A stretch of DNA of 64,000 nucleotides, taken from the NCBI GenBank assembly GCA_019347675.1, contig JAHWKW010000010.1, forward strand, positions 62,001-126,000, in the 5' to 3' direction. The notes under the pieces were generated by a model that had not been told where the DNA came from, did not search any database, and saw only the letters and a program-made list of their open reading frames with translations. Positions 47,490-56,900 of this stretch are shown here, in pieces. Source of the DNA: Actinomycetota bacterium. Its GTDB lineage: Bacteria > Actinomycetota > Nitriliruptoria > Nitriliruptorales > JAHWKO01. How positions within the stretch are numbered: position 1 is the first letter of the stretch; every line of letters begins with the position of its first letter. Made by a program: the position numbers and the translations under genes.

Positions 47490-47765
47490 ATGCCCGTCAC
47501 CGTCCGCATCCCCAGTCCCCTGCGGAGCCTGTCCGACGGCATGTCCGAGGCGCAGGTCGACGCGACCGACGTGCGCGGTGCGATCGAACAGCTCGAGGCT
47601 GCCCACCCGGGGTTCCGCGAACGGCTGTTGGACGACGACAGCCAGCTGCGTCGCTTCGTCAACGTCTTCGTCCGGGACGAGGACGTCCGTTTCCTGAACG
47701 GCCTGGACACCCCCGTCGAGGACGGTGACGTCGTGTCGATCGTCCCTGCCGTCGCCGGAGGCTGA
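47490..47765 (+). CDS. MoaD/ThiS-family sulfur-carrier protein
   Basis: 91 residues, beta-grasp ubiquitin-like: VTVRIPSPLRSLSDGM, the strand RFVNVFVRDEDVRFL and the end VSIVPAVAGG. The terminal Gly-Gly is the site that would be adenylated and thiocarboxylated. AAAGGGA lies upstream of the ATG, which is 15 bases after the threonine-synthase-like stop, so the two are co-transcribed under the riboswitch. MoaE, ThiG, CysM and an E1-like activator are all absent here; a distant MoeZ-type enzyme would be required. Confidence 0.9.
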   Translation: MPVTVRIPSPLRSLSDGMSEAQVDATDVRGAIEQLEAAHPGFRERLLDDDSQLRRFVNVFVRDEDVRFLNGLDTPVEDGDVVSIVPAVAGG

Positions 47766-47766
47766 C

Positions 47767-47782
47767 CGCACGCGCTCGTGCG
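47767..47782 (+). terminator. Short hairpin after the carrier gene
   Basis: CGCACG-CGCT-CGTGCG (47767-47782) is a perfect 6-bp hairpin two bases after the carrier stop, without a T-run. It may end the riboswitch-controlled transcript. Confidence 0.3.
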
Positions 47783-47929
47783 TCCAGCGCCCATGCGTTC
47801 GTCCGATCGGCGCGGGCCTGGCAGGTTCCCCCGCCGTGGGCGCCGGCGTCGGGTCACACCGTCGCGCGTGGGGACGTGAACGGCCGACGAGCACCGCACG
47901 TTCGCGTCGCGCTGATCAGGAGCCGTCTC

Positions 47930-49546
47930 TTGCCTGCGATCTTCCACGTCCGCCGACTGCTGGTCGTGCTGGCCATCGTGGCGGTTGGCCCGGTCGCGCC
48001 GGCGCACGCCGACGACCCGTCGCTGTGGTTCCCACAGCAGCTGCCGGTGCAGTTCACCGACACCTGGGGAGAGGCCCGCGCGGCCGGACGGACCCACACG
48101 GGGACCGACATCATGGGCGCCCAGATGGATCAGGTCTACGCCGCCGCCTCCGGCGTGATCAGACGCGCGGCCGGCGAGGACTGCGCACCCGGTGCGTACT
48201 GCTCGTCGTTCTCGCTGCTGATCAACGGTGACGACGGGCACAGCTACTTCTACGTGCACCTGAACAACGACACCCCGGGCCGACCACAGGGCTGCGACGG
48301 GCTCGGTGGCGCGGACGGCGCGTTCGCCCCGCGCCTGGTGGACGTCCTGGGTCGCCGCGGCACCTTGGAGGGGGTCCGCGTCGAGCGCGGGGAGCACGTG
48401 GCCTACGTGGGGTCGTCGGGCAACGCCCCGTGCGGTGTCGACCACACCCACTTCGAGATCTGGCACGGCCGGGACTGGGGCAGCCCCAAGATCAACTCCT
48501 ACCCGGCCTTGCGGGCCGCGTTCGACGCCGGGCGGGTATGGGGCCCCGAGGGCGCGCCTCCGCCGCCGGGGCGGTACGACCGCGTGGCGGGCCGCAACCG
48601 CATCGAGACCGCCGTCGCGCTGTCGCAACACAGCTTCTCCACTGCCACCACGGTGGTGGTCGCGCCGGCCAACTTCCACGTCGAGCCGCTCGCCGCTGCA
48701 CCGCTGGCCGCCAAGCTCGGCGGTCCGGTACTGACCGTCTGGGCGGAAGGACCCGATCCCGTGCCCCAGGCCGTCGCCGACGAGATCCGGCGGCTCGGCG
48801 CGACGCGAGCGGTGCTGGTCGGCACGCCTGAGCGCCTCTCGAGCGACGTGGAACGCGAGCTCGTCGAGGAGGCGGGGCTGGCCGCCGCCGACCTGCGTCG
48901 CATCGCGGGGAGCGACCCGTTCGAGGTGGCGGGCAACGTCGCCCGGGAGGTCCTGCAAGGAGCCAGCGGACCGGTCTCACCGCTGCTGGCTCTCGGCTCC
49001 CACAGCGACCCCAACCGGTCCTGGCCGGACGCGCTCGCCGGGAGCGTCGTCGCCGCCCGTCAGGGCGTGCCCGTGCTCCTCACCCGCGAGGACCTCCTGC
49101 CCGACGCCACCCGGCAGCTCCTGGCCCGTGCCGACGTCAGCGAGGTCCGCATCGTCGGCGGCCACGTCGCGATCGACCCCGCCGTGGAGGACGAGGTCCG
49201 CGCCCTCGGTCACGCCACCCGCCGGGTGTTCGGGCCCACCCGCCACGAGACGTCTCTGCGGCTGGCTGAGGAGCTGCTCGGCGCCGGCACGGCGACCGCG
49301 GCCGAGGTGTACGTCGCGACCGGAGGGAACTTCCCCGACGCGGTCGCTGCCGGGCCGGCGGTCGCCCGCACCGGCCACGTCCTGGTCCTGGCCGATGGAG
49401 CCGACGCTGACCTGCAGTACGAGCTGTGGCCGTGGCTGCGCGACCGGGCGACCGAGATCGAGATGGTGCACGCCGTCGGCGGGACCGCGGCGGTCAGCGA
49501 CCCGGTCGTGCGCCGGGTCGCGTCGTTCGCGAACTGGGCACGGTGA
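47930..49546 (+). CDS. Secreted M23-like peptidase with CWB2 anchor
   Basis: About 538 residues. Signal peptide RRLLVVLAIVAVGPVAPAHA is followed by an M23 LytM-like domain with HTGTDIMG (His and Asp ligands) and the late VDHTHFEIWHG, and two or three CWB2 repeats (RVAGRNRIETAVAL onwards). TTG 47930 with AGGAG 7 bases upstream gives a compact signal peptide; the frame is open to GTG 47876. It would cut or bind peptidoglycan at the wall. Whether all metal ligands are intact is uncertain. Confidence 0.85.
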   Translation: MPAIFHVRRLLVVLAIVAVGPVAPAHADDPSLWFPQQLPVQFTDTWGEARAAGRTHTGTDIMGAQMDQVYAAASGVIRRAAGEDCAPGAYCSSFSLLINGDDGHSYFYVHLNNDTPGRPQGCDGLGGADGAFAPRLVDVLGRRGTLEGVRVERGEHVAYVGSSGNAPCGVDHTHFEIWHGRDWGSPKINSYPALRAAFDAGRVWGPEGAPPPPGRYDRVAGRNRIETAVALSQHSFSTATTVVVAPANFHVEPLAAAPLAAKLGGPVLTVWAEGPDPVPQAVADEIRRLGATRAVLVGTPERLSSDVERELVEEAGLAAADLRRIAGSDPFEVAGNVAREVLQGASGPVSPLLALGSHSDPNRSWPDALAGSVVAARQGVPVLLTREDLLPDATRQLLARADVSEVRIVGGHVAIDPAVEDEVRALGHATRRVFGPTRHETSLRLAEELLGAGTATAAEVYVATGGNFPDAVAAGPAVARTGHVLVLADGADADLQYELWPWLRDRATEIEMVHAVGGTAAVSDPVVRRVASFANWAR

Positions 49547-49696
49547 TATCCGACGGGGACGTGGTGGGGCGTCGTGCGACGCGCCTGCTAGGCCTGTCAG
49601 CGTGGCTGGTGGCTGACCGGCCCGTCGCCGGGCGCCACGCGATCGCCGCTGACGTAGGGTGCAGCGACCCTCGGACCGCCGGATCGGAGGCCGACC

Positions 49697-50515
49697 ATGG
49701 CGGAGGGCCAGCAGGATGAGCCGGAGGAGGTCGAGTCCGCCTTCGAGCTGACCGTCGAGGAAGGTCAACGGCGCCTCACCCGGACGATCCCCGCTCTGGT
49801 GGGCACCGGCCTGGCCGCAGGGGTGGACGTCAGCATCGGCGTGTTCGCGCTGATGCTCGTCCTGCACAACACCGACGAGAACCTCCTGGTGGGGGCGATC
49901 GCGTTCTCGTTCGGGTTCGTCGCGCTGACCCTGGCCCGCAGCGAGCTGTTCACCGAGAACTTCCTCGTCCCGATCGCCGGGATGCTCGGGACCGAACACG
50001 GCGTGTACTCGATCCTGCGGCTGTGGACCGGCACCGCGGTGCTCAACCTCGCCGGCGGGTGGGTCGTCGCAGCCCTGGTCATCAGCGGCTTCCCGCAACT
50101 GCGTCCGACCGCGATCAAACTCGGCGAGCACTTCACGGAGCTGGGCATCGGCTGGCGGTCGTTCGCCATGGCGATGCTGGCCGGGATGATCATCACCGTC
50201 ATGACGTGGATGGTGGAGTCGACCCGCTCGCGCGGTGCGCAGATCGTCGCGTCCGCTGGGGCGGGGTTCCTGCTCGCCGCCGCCGAGATCAACCACTGCA
50301 TCGTGGCGTCGCTGGAGATGTTCGCCGGCCTGATCGCCGGAGCGCCCTACTCCTACCTCGACTGGCTCTCGGTGTTCGCCTGGGCGGCGCTGGGCAACAT
50401 GGTCGGTGGGGTCGGGCTGGTCACCGTGATCCGGTTCGTGCAGGCCGGCAGCTCCGCACGCCGCGCCGCCGGGGGCCGCCCACCTCCGCCGCGGGAGCAG
50501 ATCGAGAGCCACTGA
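49697..50515 (+). CDS. Formate/nitrite transporter (FNT)-family channel
   Basis: 272 residues, six membrane helices. The FNT pattern LTLARSELFTENFLVP and AAEINHCIVASLEMFAGL matches the YfdC-type branch. The N-terminus is acidic and the C-terminus Pro-rich. It conducts small anions such as formate, nitrite, acetate or lactate; which one is not clear. A TAGGGT box lies at 49655-49660. Confidence 0.85.
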   Translation: MAEGQQDEPEEVESAFELTVEEGQRRLTRTIPALVGTGLAAGVDVSIGVFALMLVLHNTDENLLVGAIAFSFGFVALTLARSELFTENFLVPIAGMLGTEHGVYSILRLWTGTAVLNLAGGWVVAALVISGFPQLRPTAIKLGEHFTELGIGWRSFAMAMLAGMIITVMTWMVESTRSRGAQIVASAGAGFLLAAAEINHCIVASLEMFAGLIAGAPYSYLDWLSVFAWAALGNMVGGVGLVTVIRFVQAGSSARRAAGGRPPPPREQIESH

Positions 50516-50533
50516 GCCGCCCAGTGCGTGCGG

Positions 50534-51322
50534 TCACGCCCGGGCGCGGCGCCCGCGGGACGGATCGGGGTCGTCACGGCCGACGACCGCATCGAGCCAA
50601 CGCGCGACGAGCGCGAGGCCCACGGCGCGCACGTACGGCTCACGCCGGTCCGCTTCGGACGCCAGCGCGTCGGGATCCGTCCCGGCGCGCTCGAAGCGGA
50701 TGCGGTTGCGGGGCTCGCTGCACCAGGCCGCGACCTGGGCGGCGTCCACCTCGGGATGGAACTGCACCCCGTAGGACACCTCGTCGGGCGCGCGCCACGC
50801 CGCCACACCGTCCGAGCCGGTCAGCGTCACGATCGCGCCGTCCGGGAGACGCACCACCTCGTCGTCGTGGAGGAACAGTGCCGCCGCGCCGTCGGGCCAG
50901 CCGGCGAACACCGGGTCGTCGCGTCCTTCTGCGGTCCGCTCGAGCGGGACGAACCCGATCTCGGGAACGCCGCGGCCGCGGACCTCGCCGCCCAGGATCG
51001 CTCCCAGCAGCTGCACCCCCAGACAGATCCCGAACAGCGGCACGCCCCGCCTGAGAGCTGCTCGCAGCCCAGCGATCTCCCCTTCCAGCCACGGGTGGTC
51101 AGCCGCGTCGTGGACGCCCATCGATCCGCCCAGGACCACGATCCCGCGCACGTCGTCGAGGTCGGGGAACGGGGCGCCGGCCGCCACATCCACCAGCCGC
51201 CACGGTCGGGTTCCCGCGCGCGCGTCGAGGACCCGGGTCAGGGCGCTCGGCCCCGCCGTCTTCGCGTGCTGCACGACGAGCGTCTCGCCGTAGTCGTGGT
51301 CGGGTTCGGGGGGTTCGGTCAT
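50534..51322 (-). CDS. Class I glutamine amidotransferase-like protein
   Basis: 262 residues. GATase-1 motifs: VLGGSMGVHDAADHPWL, nucleophile Cys in PLFGICLGVQLLGAIL, and GVQFHPEVD with the catalytic His/Glu. The family, GMP-synthase-like GATases, includes stand-alone enzymes with varied substrates such as gamma-glutamyl compounds. No synthetase partner is adjacent. It converges with the FNT gene. Confidence 0.82.
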   Translation of the reverse strand: MTEPPEPDHDYGETLVVQHAKTAGPSALTRVLDARAGTRPWRLVDVAAGAPFPDLDDVRGIVVLGGSMGVHDAADHPWLEGEIAGLRAALRRGVPLFGICLGVQLLGAILGGEVRGRGVPEIGFVPLERTAEGRDDPVFAGWPDGAAALFLHDDEVVRLPDGAIVTLTGSDGVAAWRAPDEVSYGVQFHPEVDAAQVAAWCSEPRNRIRFERAGTDPDALASEADRREPYVRAVGLALVARWLDAVVGRDDPDPSRGRRARA

Positions 51323-51486
51323 GGCCGGCCAGCGTAGTGTTCGACCGGCGCCGTGACGCCTGGTTGAGTCTCCGCGGCCCGCCCCGCCAGGGAAACAACG
51401 CCAGCGGCGCTGCGACGTCGGGAGGGAGCTTTCGGTTCGCGGGTAGCCTCCCGGTCCTGCGGGACCCAGGAGGAACCCTGCCGGTC

Positions 51487-51984
51487 ATGGCGACGTGGTG
51501 GTTGGCGATCGCGCTGATCGCAGTGGCGCTGGGCGGCTGCGGCAACGACGGTGGCGGCGGTCGTGGCGACACCGGCAGCCACCCCACGCGGCGGACGGTC
51601 CATCTCGGCCAAGAGCCCCACGTGACGGTCCCCGACGAGCCGCCGCCTCGCGAGCTCACCGTCGATGACCTGGTGGTCGGAGACGGCCCGTCGGCAGCAC
51701 CCGGCGACATCGCCACGTTCCACGACGTCGGCGTGCGCCACGCCGACGGGGAGGAGCTCGACTCGTCCTGGAACCGCGGCATCCCGGCGAGGTTCTCGCT
51801 CGCGCAGGTCCTGCCCGGGTTCGCCAAGGGCATCGCCGGGACCGACGGAATCGAGGCGATGCGCGTCGGGGGCCGGCGGGTGCTCATCCTGCCCCCGCAC
51901 GAGGCCTACGGCGAGAACCCACCGGGGGGCGGGCCGGCCGACACCCTGATCTTCGTGGTCGACCTGGTGGCATTGGATGAGTGA
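51487..51984 (+). CDS. FKBP-type peptidyl-prolyl isomerase lipoprotein
   Basis: 165 residues. The lipobox LGGC at about residues 16-19 marks a lipoprotein. The FKBP domain carries GDIATFHDVGVRHADGEELD, LPGFAKGIAG, MRVGGRRVLILPPHEAYG and PADTLIFVVDLVAL. It assists protein folding outside the membrane. A TAGCCT box lies at 51444-51449. The end overlaps the next gene by eight bases. Confidence 0.88.
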   Translation: MATWWLAIALIAVALGGCGNDGGGGRGDTGSHPTRRTVHLGQEPHVTVPDEPPPRELTVDDLVVGDGPSAAPGDIATFHDVGVRHADGEELDSSWNRGIPARFSLAQVLPGFAKGIAGTDGIEAMRVGGRRVLILPPHEAYGENPPGGGPADTLIFVVDLVALDE

Positions 51985-52996
51985 CCTCGAAGCGCTGATC
52001 CACCGGGCCGACCCCAGCCAGCTCCTTCTGGAGATCGACCGGCTGGTCGACCGTCGTGACTGGGACGGCCTCGTCGTGCTGCGTGACCGTTGCGAGGCCG
52101 CCGTCGAGCTCGGCAAGCAGCTGTGGCCGGTGGCGCAGTTCGCCGAGTACCGGCTCGCGCTCGAGGCTCCCGGACCCTACGCGGCGGCCGTGTGCCAGCC
52201 TGGTGCCGGCCGGTTCGCGCTCGGCCCGCTGACCGAGGTCGCCGGCTCCACCCACCGCTGGGATGACCTCGCCGACCACCTGCCGGCACCGTGGACGGCG
52301 GCCACGGTCGCGCAGGAGCGCGTCATCCGTGGCGAGGACCTGACCGGCGACCGCCGCGCCCACGCGGAAGAGTTCGACCTGCCACTGCGGCTGCAGCCGT
52401 GGGAACCGCCCTACCCGCTGCCCACCTACCGCCCCTACGACCGCCACGAAGGCGGCCCCGACCCGATCGACGTCGAGCACCGTCCCGCCGATTCGGTGCC
52501 GGCTCCGCCGGTCGATCTGCCCGACGTCAGGCGCGCCCTGGCCGACGTCGCCAGCGAGTGGGCGGAACGGTCCAACGGCGGCTGTCACGTCGTCACCGTC
52601 CGGGGAGAGGCGGCCGGCGCCGCTGCGGCCCTCCTCCCCGGCGCGGTGGCGATCGCCCCGTTGCCCGCCCCCGACGCCCTGGCGCAGCTGGCATGGACCG
52701 CCGCGTCGGGCGGGGCGTACGGCCGACGCCGCGGGATGGCAGCGGCCCGCTCGGCGCTGCTGTGGTTCGTCCACCGGGCGACGTCGCTGCCGTTCCCGGC
52801 CGACCTCGACGCTCTCACCGAGGCGGTCGCCGCCGACCTGGCCTGGTACCACATGGCCGGCGGTGAGGGCGACCGCGGATGGAACCTCCGGCTCGCGGTG
52901 GAGCACCGCAGCGCCGGGTGGGCCGCCGCCATCGACGCCTGGGACCGGTTCCGCGACGACGCCGACGCAGACGCCCACAGCAACCGACCGTGGTAG
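51977..52996 (+). CDS. Conserved hypothetical protein
   Basis: 339 residues; I do not recognise a family with certainty. Features: an N-terminal helical part (LEALIHRADPSQLLLEIDRLVDRRDW, spaced motif), a Pro/Asp-rich middle (PYPLPTYRPYDRHEG), then a helical C-terminal half ending with WAAAIDAWDRF. No signal peptide or membrane helix. It overlaps the FKBP gene by eight bases and is probably translated with it. Confidence 0.7.
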   Translation: MSDLEALIHRADPSQLLLEIDRLVDRRDWDGLVVLRDRCEAAVELGKQLWPVAQFAEYRLALEAPGPYAAAVCQPGAGRFALGPLTEVAGSTHRWDDLADHLPAPWTAATVAQERVIRGEDLTGDRRAHAEEFDLPLRLQPWEPPYPLPTYRPYDRHEGGPDPIDVEHRPADSVPAPPVDLPDVRRALADVASEWAERSNGGCHVVTVRGEAAGAAAALLPGAVAIAPLPAPDALAQLAWTAASGGAYGRRRGMAAARSALLWFVHRATSLPFPADLDALTEAVAADLAWYHMAGGEGDRGWNLRLAVEHRSAGWAAAIDAWDRFRDDADADAHSNRPW

Positions 52997-53017
52997 GCCA
53001 ACCCAGCAAGGACGCCG

Positions 53018-53491
53018 GTGGGTGACCAGCGACCACAGCCCGACCTCGGGACGCTCCAGCGCCTCCTCGGCACCTGGCAGGGACAGGGGACCGGCCACTA
53101 CCCCACCATCGATGACTTCGCCTACGTCGAACGGGTCACGTTCGAGCACCTGGGCAAGCAGTTCCTCGTCTACACGCAGCGCACCCGCCACCGCGACGAC
53201 GGCCGGCCGCTGCACGCCGAGAGCGGGTTCCTGCGTCACGGCGATCCCGGCCGCGTGGAGCTGCTGATCGCCCAACCGACCGGGATCGTCGAGGTCTACC
53301 AGGGTCCGTACGACGGGACCGTGATGGACGTCCGCGCCACCACCATCGGCCTGGCTGCCACCGCCAAGCCGGTCCGTTCCGTGCGGCGCCGCTTCCAGGT
53401 CGACGGCGAGGCTCTCAGCTACGACCTGTGGATGGCTCACGGCGACACGCCCGAGACCCACCACCTGCACGCGGAGCTGCGCCGCAGCTGA
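53018..53491 (+). CDS. Nitrobindin-like heme-binding beta-barrel
   Basis: 157 residues. The FABP-like/THAP4 barrel is recognised from LLGTWQGQGTGHYPTIDDF, QRTRHRDDGRPLHAESGFL and the terminal HHLHAELRR, where the proximal heme His is expected. Nitrobindins bind ferric heme and isomerise peroxynitrite. The start, GTG 53018, is 21 bases after the hypothetical gene. Confidence 0.85.
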   Translation: MGDQRPQPDLGTLQRLLGTWQGQGTGHYPTIDDFAYVERVTFEHLGKQFLVYTQRTRHRDDGRPLHAESGFLRHGDPGRVELLIAQPTGIVEVYQGPYDGTVMDVRATTIGLAATAKPVRSVRRRFQVDGEALSYDLWMAHGDTPETHHLHAELRRS

Positions 53492-53589
53492 GACCCACGG
53501 GTGTCCGACCGCCGGTGGGACCCACCAGCGTCCGGGGCGATCCACGTCCATGGTGGAACGGAACCACTCAACGAACCGAAGGGGTCTCC

Positions 53590-53796
53590 ATGGCGTCCAT
53601 CGCACGAGTCACCGAGCTCAGCGCCAGGTCCGAACAGAGCTTCGAGGATGCGATCGAACGCGGTATCCAGCGTGCGCAGCGCACGCTGCGAAACGTGCGC
53701 TCCGCCTGGGTGAAGGAGCAGCGTGTCGAGGTCGGCGACAACGGGATCGCGGGCTACCAGGTGAACATGCTGGTCACCTTCGAGCTGGAGGAGTGA
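53590..53796 (+). CDS. Dodecin flavin-binding protein
   Basis: 68 residues. Dodecins form 12-mers that store FMN or riboflavin. The sequence IARVTELSARSEQSFEDAIERGI and the flavin-stacking Trp in SAWVKEQRVE are typical. ATG 53590 follows AAGGGG by five bases. The frame is open further upstream but the family begins here. Confidence 0.9.
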   Translation: MASIARVTELSARSEQSFEDAIERGIQRAQRTLRNVRSAWVKEQRVEVGDNGIAGYQVNMLVTFELEE

Positions 53797-53948
53797 GCAG
53801 CGGCCCCTCGCCTGACGCTGATCACGCGTGCTGACCGGCTCCTGGCGGGCGCGCGATTGGCGCGCCGGGTCGCCGCCCGCCTGATCGTGCGAGCGGGGAA
53901 CCGCCGGGGCCGCACGCACGCGGCCGGTGTGGCCCAGGAGGCGCTGGG

Positions 53949-53954
53949 TAGCAT
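53949..53954 (+). promoter_or_regulatory. TAGCAT -10-like box before kgd
   Basis: TAGCAT lies 30 bases before the kgd ATG, in the 187-base gap 53797-53983. The same hexamer lies before ftsH and clpC. No -35 is clear. The rest of the gap shows nothing. Confidence 0.35.
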
Positions 53955-53983
53955 CGGCACAAAACGCGGAGAACACTCGCACG

Positions 53984-56900
53984 ATGGTTGACACCACCTC
54001 CTCCTCTCCCTCGACCGCCGGCGGCGACGGTTTCGGGGTGAACACCTGGCTCGTCGACGAGCTCTACGAGCAGTACCTGGCCGATCCCGACTCGCTCTCG
54101 CCGAGCTGGCAGGAGTTCTTCGAGGACTACCGCCGCGAGGACCAGCCTGATCGCGCTCGCGTCGAGACCACGGAAGCCAACGATGTGGCCACGCGCGCGC
54201 GGGCCAAGGCCGGCGCCCGTGGTGAGCCGGCCGCTGCGGCGGAAGCGTCGGTCGAGGACGCCAAGCACAAGGACGCGGCGACCCGCGGCAGCCCCGCCGA
54301 GACCGCCGAGCCGGCAGCTCGCCGCGAAGGCCGTCCGGAGCCGATCGAGGAGGAGCCGCCCCGCGAGCAACCCCCTGCCGCACCCGAGGAGCCACGAGCT
54401 GAGCGGCTCCGCGGCATCAAGGCCCGCATCGCCGAGAACATGGAGGCGAGCCTGGAGGTCCCGACCGCCACCAGCGTGCGGACGGTGCCCGCCAAGCTCC
54501 TCGAGGTCAACCGCACGATCGCGAACAACTACCTGCGCCGGGTCTACGGCGGGAAGCTGTCGTTCACGCACCTGATCGCGTACGCCGCGGTCCGCGCGCT
54601 CGACGCGGTCCCCAACATGCGGTTGGTGTTCGCGGAGGTCGACGGCAAGCCCGGTGTGGTGCGTCGCGACCACGTCAACCTCGGCCTCGCCGTCGACGTC
54701 GAACGCGGCGGGGAGCGTCTGCTGCTGGTCCCGTCGATCAAAGACGCGGACACGCTCGACTTCCAGGCGTTCCTCGACGCCTACGAGGGTCTCATCCGCA
54801 AGGTCCGCACCAACAAGCTCCAGCCGCAGGATTTCGCCGACACCACCATGACGATCACCAATCCTGGCACGATCGGGACGGTGATGTCGGTCCCCCGTCT
54901 GATGCAGGGCCAGAGCGTCATCCTGGGTGTCGGTGCGATCGACCACCCGGTCGAGTACCAGGCGGCCGACCCGCGCACGCTGGCCAAGATCGGCGTGTCC
55001 AAGCAGATCACGCTCACCTCGACCTACGACCATCGCGTGATCCAGGGAGCCGAGTCCGGCCTGTGGCTGCACCGCATCCACGACCTGCTGCTCGGCGAGG
55101 ACGGCTTCTACGACGAGGTCTTCGCTGCGTTGACGATCCCGTACGAGCCAGCCCGCTGGCGCCAGGACGTCAGCCCGTTGGACTCCGACCTGGCGATGCT
55201 GGACAAGCAGGCCAACGTCGACCAGCTGGCGCACATGTACCGCGTCCGCGGTCACCTGATCGCCGACCTCGACCCGTTGGCGCAGAAGCCGCCACAGATG
55301 CACCCGGAGCTGGACCCGATCACGTACGGCCTGTCGATCTGGGATCTCGACCGTGAGTTCGTCACCAGCATCGGTGGGAACGGCACGATGCCTCTGGGGC
55401 GGATCCTGGGGCTGCTGCGTGACGCGTACTGCCGCACCGTCGGCATCGAGTACATGCACATCCAGGATCCCGACCAGAAACGCTGGATCCAGGCGCACGT
55501 CGAAGGGATCGAGTGGGATCTGCCGCCGGAGGACAAGCGCCACATCCTCCAGCGCCTCAACGCGGCAGAAGCCTTCGAGCGGTTCCTGCACACCAAGTAC
55601 CTCGGGCACAAACGGTTCAGCCTCGAGGGCAGCGAGAGCTTCATCGCCCTGCTCGACGCGGTGCTCGAGCAGGCGTGCCTGTCACACATGGTGGAGGTCG
55701 TGATGGGGATGGCCCACCGCGGCCGCCTCAACGTCCTCGCCAACATCCTCGACAAGTCCTACCGCGACATCTTCAGCGAGTTCGAGGGCGACATCGACCC
55801 GCAGACGGTCCAAGGGTCCGGAGACGTCAAGTACCACGTCGGCCAGACCGGGGTGTTCCGCTCACGCGCCCGTGGTGAGGTCCGCGTCACCCTGCCGTCC
55901 AACCCGTCGCACCTGGAAGCGGTCGACCCGGTGGTCGAAGGGATGACCCGCGCCAAGCAGGACCTGATCGACGAGCCGGGGACCTTCCGGACGCTGCCGG
56001 TGCTGGTCCACGGCGACGCGGCCTTCGCCGGACAGGGCGTCGTGGCGGAGGTGTTCAACCTCAGCCAGCTCCGCGGGTACCGCACCGGCGGCACGATCCA
56101 CATCGTGATCAACAACCAGTTGGGGTTCACCACCCCACCGGAGGCGGCGCGTTCGTCGGAGTACTCGACCGATATCGCCCGGGCCGTGCAGGCCCCGATC
56201 TTCCACGTCAACGGCGACGATCCCGAAGCGGTCGTGCGGGTCGCACGCTTGGCGTTCGACTACCGCCAGACCTTCCACAAGGACGTGGTGATCGACCTGG
56301 TGTGCTACCGCAGGCTCGGCCACAACGAAGCCGACGACCCCTCCTACACCCAGCCACTGATGTACTCCAAGATCGAGAACAAGCGGTCGGTGCGCAAGCA
56401 GTACACGGAGCGGCTGGTCAAGCGTGGCGACATGTCGATGGAGGACGCCGAGGAGCTCCTCGACGACTTCCAACGTCGGTTGGATGAGGCGTTCGAGAAG
56501 ACCAAGGACTCTCGGCCGCCGGACGTCCCGGTGGCGCGTCAGCCCGCGCCGCCCCGGGGCGTCCTCCCACCCGTGGACACCGGCGTGAAGAAGGACGCAC
56601 TCGACCGCGTCGTCGACACGATCTTCACCGAGCCTGACCACTTCACCATGCATCCCAAGCTCAAACGGCTCTTCGATCGGGCGGCGCAGCGTTACCGCGA
56701 CGAGGCACGGGTGGACTGGCCCCTGGCCGAACAGCTGGCGTTCGGGTCGCTTCTGCTGGAGGGCATCTGGGTCCGTCTCGCCGGGCAGGACAGCCGCCGC
56801 GGCACGTTCTCGCAACGGCACGCCGTGCTGGTCGACTACGAGACCGGTGAGGAGCACGCTCCGCTGGCCCACCTCAGCTCCGACCAGGGCAAGTTCTTCA

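Noticed and set aside
49569-49582. GCGTCG-TG-CGACGC palindrome after the M23 gene
   Set aside because: A 2-base loop makes it a poor terminator, and it is short enough to arise by chance in this GC-rich DNA.
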